Assembly (NCBI GenBank): GCA_023265495.1
Contig: JAHFTP010000070.1
Coordinates: forward strand, 1 to 8,354
Reading direction: 5' to 3'
Length of the DNA stretch: 8,354 nucleotides
From: Chlamydiota bacterium
Lineage (GTDB): Bacteria > Chlamydiota > Chlamydiia > Chlamydiales > Rhabdochlamydiaceae
Shown: positions 1 through 6,196 of the stretch, in pieces
How the letters are laid out: each line of letters starts with the position of its first letter
Numbering within the stretch: the stretch's first letter is position 1
Notes under the pieces: model-generated
Told to the model about the DNA's origin: nothing
Seen by the model: only the letters and a program-made list of their open reading frames with translations
Database searches by the model: none
Program-made: the position numbers and the translations under genes

Positions 1-308
1 TCATCAAGAGAGGTAATACCCACCCTTGCATCGACTACCATCACCAAGACATCAGCTTCCTCTATAGCAATCTCCGCTTGCTGCCTTACCTCCTCTCCGA
101 AAGGAAGATTGGAAAAGGGATCAATCCCCCCCGTATCTATCACTTGAAAAGGTTTTCCAAAAAACTCCGCCTCAGCATAAAGACGATCTCTTGTTACGCC
201 GACAGCTTCGTCCACAATCGCTATGTTCTTTTTACATAGACGATTGAAAAGAGCAGATTTACCCACATTTGGTCTGCCCACCAGAGCGAGCTTTAGCACA
301 TTTTTCAC
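1..308 (-). CDS. der: Ribosome-associated GTPase Der (EngA), N-terminal part, cut by window edge
   Basis: Der is a tandem-domain GTPase that binds the large ribosomal subunit and is needed for 50S maturation. Only the first 102 codons, part of G domain 1, are present. The translation from a GTG start shows G1/Walker A GRPNVGKS at residues 11-18 followed by ALFNRL, a G2-type VTRDRLY segment, and G3 DTGG in VIDTGGIDPF. The last visible residues (VVDARVGITSLD) fit the stretch before the NKxD motif of the family. I chose the GTG at 306-308 because GAGG (minus strand, 315-318) sits six bases upstream; an internal GTG four codons later would also give a plausible start but lacks that ribosome-binding site. 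The gene lies 167 bases downstream of the helicase on the same strand. The second G domain and KH-like domain lie outside the window. The family assignment is firm. Confidence 0.95.
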   Translation of the reverse strand, partial: MKNVLKLALVGRPNVGKSALFNRLCKKNIAIVDEAVGVTRDRLYAEAEFFGKPFQVIDTGGIDPFSNLPFGEEVRQQAEIAIEEADVLVMVVDARVGITSLD

Positions 309-314
309 GACGAG

Positions 315-318
315 CCTC
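315..318 (-). promoter_or_regulatory. Ribosome-binding site of der
   Basis: The minus strand reads GAGG, then six bases, then GTG. It is the only Shine-Dalgarno-like sequence near the der start and decides between the GTG at 306-308 and the in-frame GTG four codons further in. Confidence 0.6.
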
Positions 319-339
319 AAAATAAATGAAAGAAAAAGA

Positions 340-368
340 ATTTTACTGCATCGAAGAATAATTAACAC
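340..368 (-). promoter_or_regulatory. Candidate der promoter (TAAAAT -10)
   Basis: The minus strand has TAAAAT at 345-340, five of six matches to the sigma-70 -10 consensus, about 31 bases before the GTG start. At a 17-base spacing the -35 position (368-363) reads GTGTTA, a poor match to TTGACA. That position falls inside one arm of the inverted repeat at 362-395, which is what a weak, regulated promoter might look like. The region is so AT-rich that a -10-like hexamer can occur by chance. Confidence 0.3.
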
Positions 369-395
369 CATTTTCCTCTAATAGGACGGTGTTAA
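362..395. repeat. Inverted repeat TTAACACC...GGTGTTAA with nested stem
   Basis: TTAACACC (362-369) is a perfect complement of GGTGTTAA (388-395). Inside it TCCT (374-377) pairs with AGGA (383-386) around a CTAAT loop. The right arm overlaps a perfect 10-base palindrome, GTGTTAACAC (389-398). As RNA on the minus strand it lies about 80 bases after the helicase stop and is followed by UUAUUC, a poor U-run, so a classical intrinsic terminator is not convincing. It also lies about 55-90 bases upstream of the der start, where it could be an operator or leader structure. The structure is seen directly; its role is inferred. Confidence 0.5.
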
Positions 396-475
396 CACGT
401 AAAAAATAACGAAAATAAACTAAAAAATAATTTAAAAACCACTGTAATTAGAAACAAATGTTTTAATGCAAATAA

Positions 476-3400
476 TTATTCAAGATCTTTTTCTAACAGA
501 TGTAATAAGGCAATAAGGTCTTGTTTAGTAAACCCTTTGAGGACGTCCTGGTCGTCATACCCTATAACACTTTCAAAAAGAGTCTTTTTCTCTTCGATGA
601 TTTGATGAATTCTTTCTTCAATGGTTTTTTTAGTGACAAGTTTAAACACTTGCACCCCTCTATTTTGCCCTATTCTATGCACCCGATCTGTGGCTTGATT
701 TTCTTTGGCAGGATTCCACCATCTATCGTAATGGATCACAACAGAGCCTGCCGTTAGATCAATGCCCACTCCTGCTGCTTGCAAAGAGGCAACAAACACC
801 TCGCACGTAGGATCTTTTTGAAAACGATCTAAAGCCTCCTTCCTGTTGCGCGTTGAGCCTCTAATTTCAGCAAAACCGATCTTTTCCTTCGTAAGGTAGC
901 GTTCAATGATATCTAACATCTCCAAGTATTGGGAGAAGACTACCACCTTCTGCGAGCTCTCTCTTGCCTCCTCAAGAAGCTCCACAAATAGATCCCACTT
1001 ACCGGAGGCGTGGGTATGATAGTTGACGAAATCCTTATTGATTAAACAAGGATGGTCGCAGATCTGCTTGAGTTTAGAAAGAACAGAAAAAATATGGACA
1101 AATCCTTTGCCAGATCCCGGCTCACTCAGCTCTTTCATCATGCTCTCTTTTTGCAGGAAAAACACTTCTTTATATAACCGCTTTTGTAGGTCGGAGAGAT
1201 CGCAATGGGAAATCTCTTCGATCTTCTCCGGCAGCTCTAATAAAACCTCTGCCTTTTTCCTGCGCAAAATAAAAGGCTTGATTACTCTGGAAAGCAAAGC
1301 CTTTTTCTCTTCATCTTGATTCTTTTCAATGGGATTCACAAATAGCTCTTTAAACTGCGCATCACTAGGTAGGTAGGTAGGTAGCACTACATCAAATAAA
1401 GCCTTTAATTCCATGATCCTATTTTCTATCGGAGTGCCTGTAAGCCCCACTTTCACGCCGCTTTTCATAGCTCTCAAAGACTTGTTTGTCAGGGAGTGAT
1501 GATTCTTTGCATTTTGTATCTCATCAAAAATAGCAATATCAAAAACGATTTTAGATACAAGATCCTTTTCACTTCTTAGCGTCCCATAGGAGGTGAGAAG
1601 AATATCATAGCTCTCCGCAAAGTCGGAGAGTTGCCTGCCATACCCATAAAACATATTGACTCTTACTGCAGGGAAAAATCTAGCAAAGAGCGCCTGCCAG
1701 TGATACATCACAGAGGTGGGGCAGACGACAAGGTATTTTCCTGTGCGGCCCGAAGCGTTGAAGGCCGCAGCAATGAGCGCCATTGCTTGGTGTGTTTTTC
1801 CAAGGCCCATATCATCACATAACAACCCTGAAAGACCATTTGTATACAAAAACCAGAGCCATTTCACTCCTGTTTCCTGGTAAGACCTGAGCTGACTGTT
1901 GAGTCCATCGAGATCAATGGGCTTGCCCACCTCAAAGTTGCGAAATTCCTGGAAAAGAGCTCTCGCTTTTTTCTCTCTTGTAGCACCGGAGAGATTTTCC
2001 CTTATATCTTCAAAGACAAAAAGTCGCATCCATTCCAAGGAAGAAAGACGAATTTTCTTTCCTTTGAGAAGAAACCGCTTTTTCGATAAGCCCTTCAGCC
2101 AGTTAAATCGAGCCAGTTTCAGCGAAATCAACCCCGCATCAGAAAAAAGATACTTTTGATTGTTTTTGATTGCCTGCCACACCTCTATCACATCGACCTT
2201 GCCAAGATTCGTCTCGTAGCCGAGATCGACCACCCACTTACCTACTTTGGCCTTCTCCTCTTTTTTGAGATCACAGATGGTTAGATGGAGCTCTTTTGGA
2301 ACTGTCAGTCTCTTATCTAAGCTGCGAATATAGGGCTGAAGCACCTCTAGTGTATGGGAGAGGAAAGCATTTTCTTCTTTTTTCTCTATGAGAGTCTCTT
2401 CTAAATAATCGTCTAGCAAGACTCTTTCATAAGGAATCTCTGCAAACCCCTCCTTCTCGATATAGGTATATTCTCCCAGAAAAAATATACGCGCTTTACT
2501 ATAGGATATTTTGATATTGTAAAAGGGACGTACACATATCCTATTTTCTTCCGTGATAAAAATATCGAGTTCTATTCTCTCCACAGGGGAATGTGAAGCA
2601 AAAAAGGAAGAAAGAAGGACGAGATCTTGCTGATGCTGGCGGATAAAAGAAGAAATCTCCTTCTTAGGGATGCGCTGACCTGCATAGAGCGCTGGGCTGA
2701 GCTTTTCTCTAGGTTTCGGAAAAAAACCCTTAGAACGGATATAAAGCCAATCCATGCAGTCAATAAGCTCATTTTTATCTTCCCAAAAATCGAGGTGTGA
2801 CTGAAAAGAAAGCCCTTTTTCTGGGTCGAACACATAGGTTAGATCGGCTTCTAGCGCTGTTATATGTGTCTGAAAACCTTCAAACTGATTGAGCCAGCTC
2901 CGGTGTCTATTGACAAAATCTCCGACTTGTTCCACGGGAATAGTTTCTTCTTCAGACGCAAAAAGAGGGTCTTCTAACTGAAAAAAACCTAGGGAATCTA
3001 CGTACACCCATGACCCAAAAAATGCAGACTTCTCTTTCGTTAAATCGCCCATCTCAAACAAGAATGTTTGCACATGGAGAAAGTGGCGATCATCAAAAAA
3101 CAGGTGATACTTAGGTTTATATTTCCCCTCGTGGATCTTTTCCCCTGTCAAATATTTGCGCACAAAATGGGGATACTTCTGTAAGAGTGCAGACACCCTT
3201 TCCTTATGAATAACATCGCCTTTAAACAGATCTTCCGCTTTTGATGGGAAAAACCCGCTTCCTGCTACGTAGATCCATCCTTCCATCTCTATGCCATGCT
3301 CTAGATGTTTTTCTAGGGATTCTCCTTCCTCTTTTTTTTCATATTCGACAAAAAAGGATCTCTTCTCCTTGTCGTAATGTATTTTCTCTACCTGCCTTTG

Positions 3401-4195
3401 GGGAAATTCATATATTTTTAGTGGAGAGACTACTGTCGACAAGGAAGGAATCAAGGAAGGCCAGTTTGCTTTGGCAACGTAAAACCCAATTTCCACATCA
3501 GCGCAGTGTATCTGTAACCAGTAAGGAAGTTGCCCTTCTTTAGAGAGAAATTCTATCTTATAAGATCTTCGCTCTTCATGTAAAAACATCCACCACTTAG
3601 CTAAATCAGACCAAAAAGAAAGCTCGTATTCCAGTTGATGACTTGGTCTTCCCTGCCTCCAGAGGGCAATCTCCTCAGAGGGAAGATTAGAAAACTTTAG
3701 AGATGTCTCCTCCGTTTCAGGGGCTCTCTGAAAAAGAATTTCCTCCATTCTTTTCTTGCCCTCATCTGTGATTCCCTGGAGAGTAAAAAGAAGCTTGCCA
3801 GTGACAGACACTATTTGATAGCCCTTCTCCGTCCTTACAAAAATGTCTGAGGAAAAACCATGTCGTCTGCTCGCTAAAAAACAGATCCTATTCCATAGAG
3901 ATTCTCGAAACCGGATGTGCAGGGGGTACGGCTTTTTATCATAAATTTTATAATAAGCTGCAGCTATATGTTTACAGCTCCCTAGCTTCTCCGCTGTACT
4001 ACATGTGCAAAAAGAATCCAGAAGAGCCCCTTCGTCGCTCAGCTGCAGAAAGGGCCAGCAAGAGGCCCCCTTTTTTTCGGTAAATACCTCTACTTGATAC
4101 GTGCCTTCAGAAAATAAGGGGAATTGCACCTTTTTCCCTTGCAGCAGCTTCTCTGCTTCATCGATCTCTTTCTGTTCAAAGGGGAGCTTATTCAT
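476..4195 (-). CDS. SWIM zinc-finger SNF2-family helicase (bacterial type)
   Basis: This is a DNA-dependent ATPase of the SNF2/Rad54 class, expected to translocate on duplex DNA and remodel DNA-protein or transcription complexes in the cytoplasm. The N-terminal SWIM zinc finger is C63-x-C65...C74-x-H76. Residues about 270-590 form a repetitive middle region of the bacterial SNF2-associated kind. The ATPase core starts near QLRSYQETGV (768-777): motif I DDMGLGKT (794-801, Walker lysine K800), Ia CPTSVMYHWQ, motif II DEIQ (891-894), motif III LTGTPIEN (918-925), motif IV KVVVFSQY, motif V ASLQAAGVGIDLT, and motif VI QATDRVHRIGQ (1167-1177, with R1171 and R1174). All catalytic motifs are intact, so the enzyme should be active. 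The ATG follows an in-frame TAA by three bases, so it is the first possible start, though no clear Shine-Dalgarno is visible. Length is typical of full-size SWIM-SNF2 proteins; chlamydial genomes usually carry such proteins. The cellular role is not established. Confidence 0.95.
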   Translation of the reverse strand: MNKLPFEQKEIDEAEKLLQGKKVQFPLFSEGTYQVEVFTEKKGASCWPFLQLSDEGALLDSFCTCSTAEKLGSCKHIAAAYYKIYDKKPYPLHIRFRESLWNRICFLASRRHGFSSDIFVRTEKGYQIVSVTGKLLFTLQGITDEGKKRMEEILFQRAPETEETSLKFSNLPSEEIALWRQGRPSHQLEYELSFWSDLAKWWMFLHEERRSYKIEFLSKEGQLPYWLQIHCADVEIGFYVAKANWPSLIPSLSTVVSPLKIYEFPQRQVEKIHYDKEKRSFFVEYEKKEEGESLEKHLEHGIEMEGWIYVAGSGFFPSKAEDLFKGDVIHKERVSALLQKYPHFVRKYLTGEKIHEGKYKPKYHLFFDDRHFLHVQTFLFEMGDLTKEKSAFFGSWVYVDSLGFFQLEDPLFASEEETIPVEQVGDFVNRHRSWLNQFEGFQTHITALEADLTYVFDPEKGLSFQSHLDFWEDKNELIDCMDWLYIRSKGFFPKPREKLSPALYAGQRIPKKEISSFIRQHQQDLVLLSSFFASHSPVERIELDIFITEENRICVRPFYNIKISYSKARIFFLGEYTYIEKEGFAEIPYERVLLDDYLEETLIEKKEENAFLSHTLEVLQPYIRSLDKRLTVPKELHLTICDLKKEEKAKVGKWVVDLGYETNLGKVDVIEVWQAIKNNQKYLFSDAGLISLKLARFNWLKGLSKKRFLLKGKKIRLSSLEWMRLFVFEDIRENLSGATREKKARALFQEFRNFEVGKPIDLDGLNSQLRSYQETGVKWLWFLYTNGLSGLLCDDMGLGKTHQAMALIAAAFNASGRTGKYLVVCPTSVMYHWQALFARFFPAVRVNMFYGYGRQLSDFAESYDILLTSYGTLRSEKDLVSKIVFDIAIFDEIQNAKNHHSLTNKSLRAMKSGVKVGLTGTPIENRIMELKALFDVVLPTYLPSDAQFKELFVNPIEKNQDEEKKALLSRVIKPFILRRKKAEVLLELPEKIEEISHCDLSDLQKRLYKEVFFLQKESMMKELSEPGSGKGFVHIFSVLSKLKQICDHPCLINKDFVNYHTHASGKWDLFVELLEEARESSQKVVVFSQYLEMLDIIERYLTKEKIGFAEIRGSTRNRKEALDRFQKDPTCEVFVASLQAAGVGIDLTAGSVVIHYDRWWNPAKENQATDRVHRIGQNRGVQVFKLVTKKTIEERIHQIIEEKKTLFESVIGYDDQDVLKGFTKQDLIALLHLLEKDLE
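1366..1384. repeat. Tetranucleotide tandem repeat (TAGG)4TAG inside the helicase gene
   Basis: The plus strand has 4.75 units of TAGG. On the coding (minus) strand it is read as LPTYLP at residues 938-943, just after helicase motif III. The unit is four bases, so gain or loss of a unit would shift the frame and truncate the protein before motifs IV-VI. The encoded segment matches what SNF2 proteins usually have here, so coding constraint may explain it. Confidence 0.85.
2426..3382 (-). repeat. Four imperfect protein repeats in the helicase middle region
   Basis: Residues about 272-590 contain four related units, each with a beta-rich stretch followed by an aromatic signature: GWIYVAGSGFFP (306-317), SWVYVDSLGFFQ (395-406), DWLYIRSKGFFP (482-493) and EYTYIEKEGFAE (575-586). 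The signatures are roughly 90 residues apart, and the first three are followed by an acidic or charged linker and a helix ending near a conserved H/Y (KYPHFV, RHRSWL, RQHQQDL). The last unit is degenerate. They probably form a beta-rich scaffold between the SWIM finger and the ATPase core. Confidence 0.6.
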
Positions 4196-4409
4196 ATTTT
4201 AGACACTAGCCGCTAATCCGGTTACGGGATCTTCAATTCGGAGAATGCATACCGTCATGAAAGATTTCAAGAGGGATCCTTCCACAAAAGGAAAGGAAGG
4301 CTAACACAATAACAGACTTTATTTCACTTTAATTTGGTTTAAAATTAATAAGACATCCTATATACTTTTTCGCAAAACCCCCATTTAATCTTTAAAGAAA
4401 CATCAATCA
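4196..4409. promoter_or_regulatory. Divergent intergenic region between helicase and gene A
   Basis: The helicase (-) and gene A (+) are transcribed away from each other, so both promoters should lie here. For gene A a weak pair is TTGGTT (4334-4339) and TATATA (4359-4364), with a 19-base spacer, about 45 bases before the start. On the minus strand TTGCGA followed after 19 bases by TATTAA (about 4370-4346) could serve the helicase. All are poor matches. A CCTTCC/GGAAGG inverted repeat (4278-4300) lies in the middle. A minus-strand reading frame of about 41 codons ends at the TAA just before the helicase ATG but has no recognisable content. Confidence 0.35.
4278..4300. repeat. Short inverted repeat CCTTCC/GGAAGG
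   Basis: CCTTCC (4278-4283) and GGAAGG (4295-4300) are complementary with an 11-base purine-rich loop. No T-run follows on either strand, so it is not an intrinsic terminator. The purine-rich composition makes chance pairing likely. Confidence 0.3.
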
Positions 4410-5948
4410 ATGCCCACTCCCCTATCTATTCTACCAGCAAAATCTTACTCTCCTCCCGAAATCAGGATCCCTTGCAGCAGAGGAACTGCCCTAGAGGAAC
4501 AAGACAGTGACATTGCAGAAGTCTACTTAAAAAGTGTGCTTCGCTTTCCAGATAAATACGCAAAGAAAATCGTACAAGGTCTATATCCTTCTATAGAGTC
4601 CGTATCTCCTCCCAAAAGCCCTGCCGGATCTCCTATTCACCATGCCGAGAGCCTATATGAAGAACACCTAAACACTCTTGAGGAAGAGCTTACTTCATTT
4701 GAAGAAACATTGAAAAAAGTAAAGGACGTGGGCGTTGAAACCCTACGCCCCCTGCTAGACACATTTGCTGCGCTCGCCTTCCAGAAAAAAACGATAGAAA
4801 CTCGCTTTTTCCTTCCCTGTCATGAATATGACGACCCACAAGCTGAAAGGAGGGCGAGCATAGATGCCCTATACCCAAAAGTGCAACGACAACTGATTTT
4901 CTTATTATTTTTAACAATAATTAACAACAACACCTCTGACCTTAACGCCGACTGCCAGGCTCTTGCAGAAAAAGTGGTGGAGCTCAAAGACAACACTAGC
5001 TTAACACCTGAGGAGAGACGGGCTCAAGCTCAAGCGCTCAGAGTGCTGTATACATCTTGTAAGCAGAAAAATGCCAAATTAAAATCTTTATGTAAAAGAT
5101 ATACTGTGCATAGTGAAGCAGTTGAAAAAAGAGAGCTAACTCTCTGTATTTGCCATACCAGACTGCTTAGCTTAGAAGACTCTCCACCAAGCGCTAGGTG
5201 TACAGAAGCCTCCCGAGCATTTCTTCCTAGGAGACTTACCACAATCGCGGAGAGCAAAACAAAAAAGAAGGAAGCTCCCGCCATCGCCGAGCTAAGTTCG
5301 ATACAAACCCGCCTTCTCCACATGCAAATCCTTTTAGAAAAAATCGCACTACTCTCCCACATAGATATGGAAGAGCCCATCAAAGAAAGCCTTCGCGTTT
5401 GTATAAAAACGCTTCCTTTACTTTTGCAAAATACAATCTTTGGCAGGGTGTACGAGCTCTCTTGCAACCCGGCAAAGGGAGGGGACAACTGGGGAGAAAT
5501 CCACATGCTTGACGACCTATCCACTCTAAAAAATGCGATGGAGCTCTCACTGAGAGATCTGCCAGCATTTGCCGCTACCTATGAGCAAGGAGAAGATTTC
5601 AGAAGAGCGCTGCAACAGAAAATACACTCCGAAGCCTGTGATAGAAAAGACGCCTCGCCTCAAATGGCTGTAGTAGCACTATCCTCTCTCCTCTCAGTAA
5701 TCCATAACCGCTTTGAAGCAGATATGCACACAAGACTGCATCGTTATATACAGGTGTTAAAAGAACCTAGCAAAGCCTACTTCACCAACAAATTGTTTGA
5801 AGAAATTTATCTCCTTTCTCCTGAACCGAAGGGAGGAGACTCCTGGGGAGAGCTCCACGCATGCGACAATTTATTTATCACAAAAGTAGCCATCGAGCGT
5901 TGCATAACCTACTTTGAGGTGCAAGCCATTTTCTGCTATATGCCATGA
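4410..5948 (+). CDS. Gene A: coiled-coil protein with two GDxWGExH modules, function unknown
   Basis: I do not recognise this 512-residue protein. Residues 1-75 are polar and proline/serine-rich without a signal peptide. Residues 77-110 and about 175-256 are charged and heptad-like, predicted coiled coil. Between them is a conserved island, IETRFFLPCHEY (129-140), followed by DPQAE. A 10-residue hydrophobic run (162-171) is too short for a membrane span. The C-terminal part holds two related modules, about 289-390 and 416-500, each with a central signature: GGDNWGEIH (357-365) and GGDSWGELH (475-483), then D and D/N. The gene is a paralogue of gene B, aligning along residues 41-263 and 290-343. 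The ATG at 4410 is preceded only by AAAGAAA, a weak ribosome-binding site. Its stop overlaps an ATG (ATGA) of a short frame. The absence of a hydrophobic bilobed span argues against a classical inclusion-membrane protein. A secreted or structural role is possible but not shown. Confidence 0.85.
   Translation: MPTPLSILPAKSYSPPEIRIPCSRGTALEEQDSDIAEVYLKSVLRFPDKYAKKIVQGLYPSIESVSPPKSPAGSPIHHAESLYEEHLNTLEEELTSFEETLKKVKDVGVETLRPLLDTFAALAFQKKTIETRFFLPCHEYDDPQAERRASIDALYPKVQRQLIFLLFLTIINNNTSDLNADCQALAEKVVELKDNTSLTPEERRAQAQALRVLYTSCKQKNAKLKSLCKRYTVHSEAVEKRELTLCICHTRLLSLEDSPPSARCTEASRAFLPRRLTTIAESKTKKKEAPAIAELSSIQTRLLHMQILLEKIALLSHIDMEEPIKESLRVCIKTLPLLLQNTIFGRVYELSCNPAKGGDNWGEIHMLDDLSTLKNAMELSLRDLPAFAATYEQGEDFRRALQQKIHSEACDRKDASPQMAVVALSSLLSVIHNRFEADMHTRLHRYIQVLKEPSKAYFTNKLFEEIYLLSPEPKGGDSWGELHACDNLFITKVAIERCITYFEVQAIFCYMP
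4530..5198 (+). repeat. Duplicated block 1, copy in gene A
   Basis: Codons 41-263 of gene A align with codons 347-567 of gene B with only small gaps. The best-conserved part is residues 125-155 of A, identical to B at 25 of 31 positions and also clearly similar as DNA, for instance around the shared ctgtcatgaatatg. The similarity fades at both ends, in SPP-type proline-rich linkers. Confidence 0.8.
5277..5438 (+). repeat. Duplicated block 2, copy in gene A
   Basis: Codons 290-343 of A align without a gap to codons 666-719 of B, 38 of 54 residues identical. It is the helical front half of module 1. The alignment stops only because the window ends in B. Confidence 0.85.
5478..5504 (+). other. 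GDxWGExH signature, module 1 of gene A
   Basis: It encodes GGDNWGEIH, preceded by a helical VYEL segment and followed by MLDDLSTLKNAMEL. The same arrangement (VYEL or IYLL, proline, GGDxWGExH, D-D/N, K-x-A) recurs in module 2 of A and in gene B. The invariant G, D, W, G, E, H and D suggest a structural core or a binding site. Confidence 0.75.
5832..5858 (+). other. GDxWGExH signature, module 2 of gene A
   Basis: It encodes GGDSWGELH with IYLLSPEPK before it and ACDNLFITKVAIE after it, parallel to module 1. The helical part before it (ALSSLLSVIH...) also echoes the AELSSIQTRLLH start of module 1, so the whole module is repeated and not just the signature. Confidence 0.75.
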
Positions 5949-6022
5949 GACCCGGTACGAGCCAAATAGGACCGGAAGACAGAGGCTACGGGGGACGCGA
6001 GGATCCTTCCTGCTACCACTAG
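5945..6022 (+). other. Short overlapping frame after gene A (ATGA), doubtful gene
   Basis: An ATG overlaps the stop of gene A (ATGA) and opens 25 codons, MRPGTSQIGPEDRGYGG and onward, to TAG. The stretch is markedly GC-richer than its surroundings. The overlapping +1 frame from 5944 is also open, for 33 codons. No family is recognisable. It could be a translationally coupled small peptide, a remnant of a longer C-terminus of gene A, or nothing. Confidence 0.2.
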
Positions 6023-6040
6023 CAACAAATGGCCTGTTGC
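6022..6040 (+). other. Small hairpin GCAACA/TGTTGC
   Basis: GCAACA (6022-6027) and TGTTGC (6035-6040) form a 6-bp stem with a 7-base loop, 74 bases after the gene A stop. It is followed by AATAGAATAG and not by a T-run, so it would be an atypical terminator. Confidence 0.3.
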
Positions 6041-6068
6041 AATAGAATAGATGTTTTCTAAGTAGCTA

Positions 6069-6113
6069 AAATAGAATGCTATAAGAATATATTTACAATA
6101 TTGGCTATTTTTA
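6069..6113 (+). terminator. Weak candidate terminator of gene A
   Basis: AAAATAG (6069-6075) pairs with CTATTTT (6106-6112), with an inner AATAT/ATATT stem, and the right arm merges into five T residues. The stem is almost entirely A-T and would be weak. It is the nearest structure with a T-run after gene A. Confidence 0.22.
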
Positions 6114-6133
6114 ATTATAACGCGTTAAAAATG

Positions 6134-6165
6134 TTACTGAATTAATTACAACTTTCGTATAAAAT
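6134..6165 (+). promoter_or_regulatory. Candidate gene B promoter
   Basis: TATAAAAT (6158-6165) is a good -10-like element about 32 bases before the ATG of gene B. Eighteen bases upstream lies TTACTG (6134-6139), a poor -35. If real, B has its own promoter and is not simply co-transcribed with A. Confidence 0.35.
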
Positions 6166-6196
6166 AGGTATTAATACTTTACCAACAATTGATTTT

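Larger units (their letters stand above)
309..475. other. AT-rich intergenic region between helicase and der
   Basis: These 167 bases hold no credible gene. They are very AT-rich, with A-runs on the plus strand (T-runs on the minus strand) between about 400 and 437. They contain an inverted repeat at 362-395 and a -10-like element at 340-345, listed separately. On the minus strand this is both the 3' flank of the helicase gene and the 5' flank of der. Confidence 0.7.
5949..6196. other. Intergenic region between genes A and B
   Basis: The first ~70 bases are GC-rich; the rest is strongly AT-rich. It contains two small hairpins, one at 6022-6040 and one at 6069-6112, and a TATAAAAT element at 6158-6165 upstream of gene B. 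No gene beyond the doubtful 25-codon frame is visible. Confidence 0.6.

Noticed and set aside
521..3543. Several plus-strand frames of 60-100 codons within the helicase region.
   Set aside because: They overlap intact, motif-rich helicase coding sequence on the other strand and have no family features.
4196..4320. A minus-strand frame of about 41 codons ending in DPVTGLAASV just upstream of the helicase start.
   Set aside because: It is short, lacks a start with a ribosome-binding site except an internal ATG, and matches no family; it is probably random open sequence in the divergent promoter region.
4893..4922. Hydrophobic run LIFLLFLTII in gene A considered as a membrane segment.
   Set aside because: It is only about ten residues, sits between coiled-coil stretches, and the aligned part of gene B is more polar (GSQLFLRTI).
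5030..5524. A 164-codon minus-strand frame inside gene A.
   Set aside because: It is antisense to a frame supported by homology to gene B, has no ribosome-binding site, and no recognisable domain.
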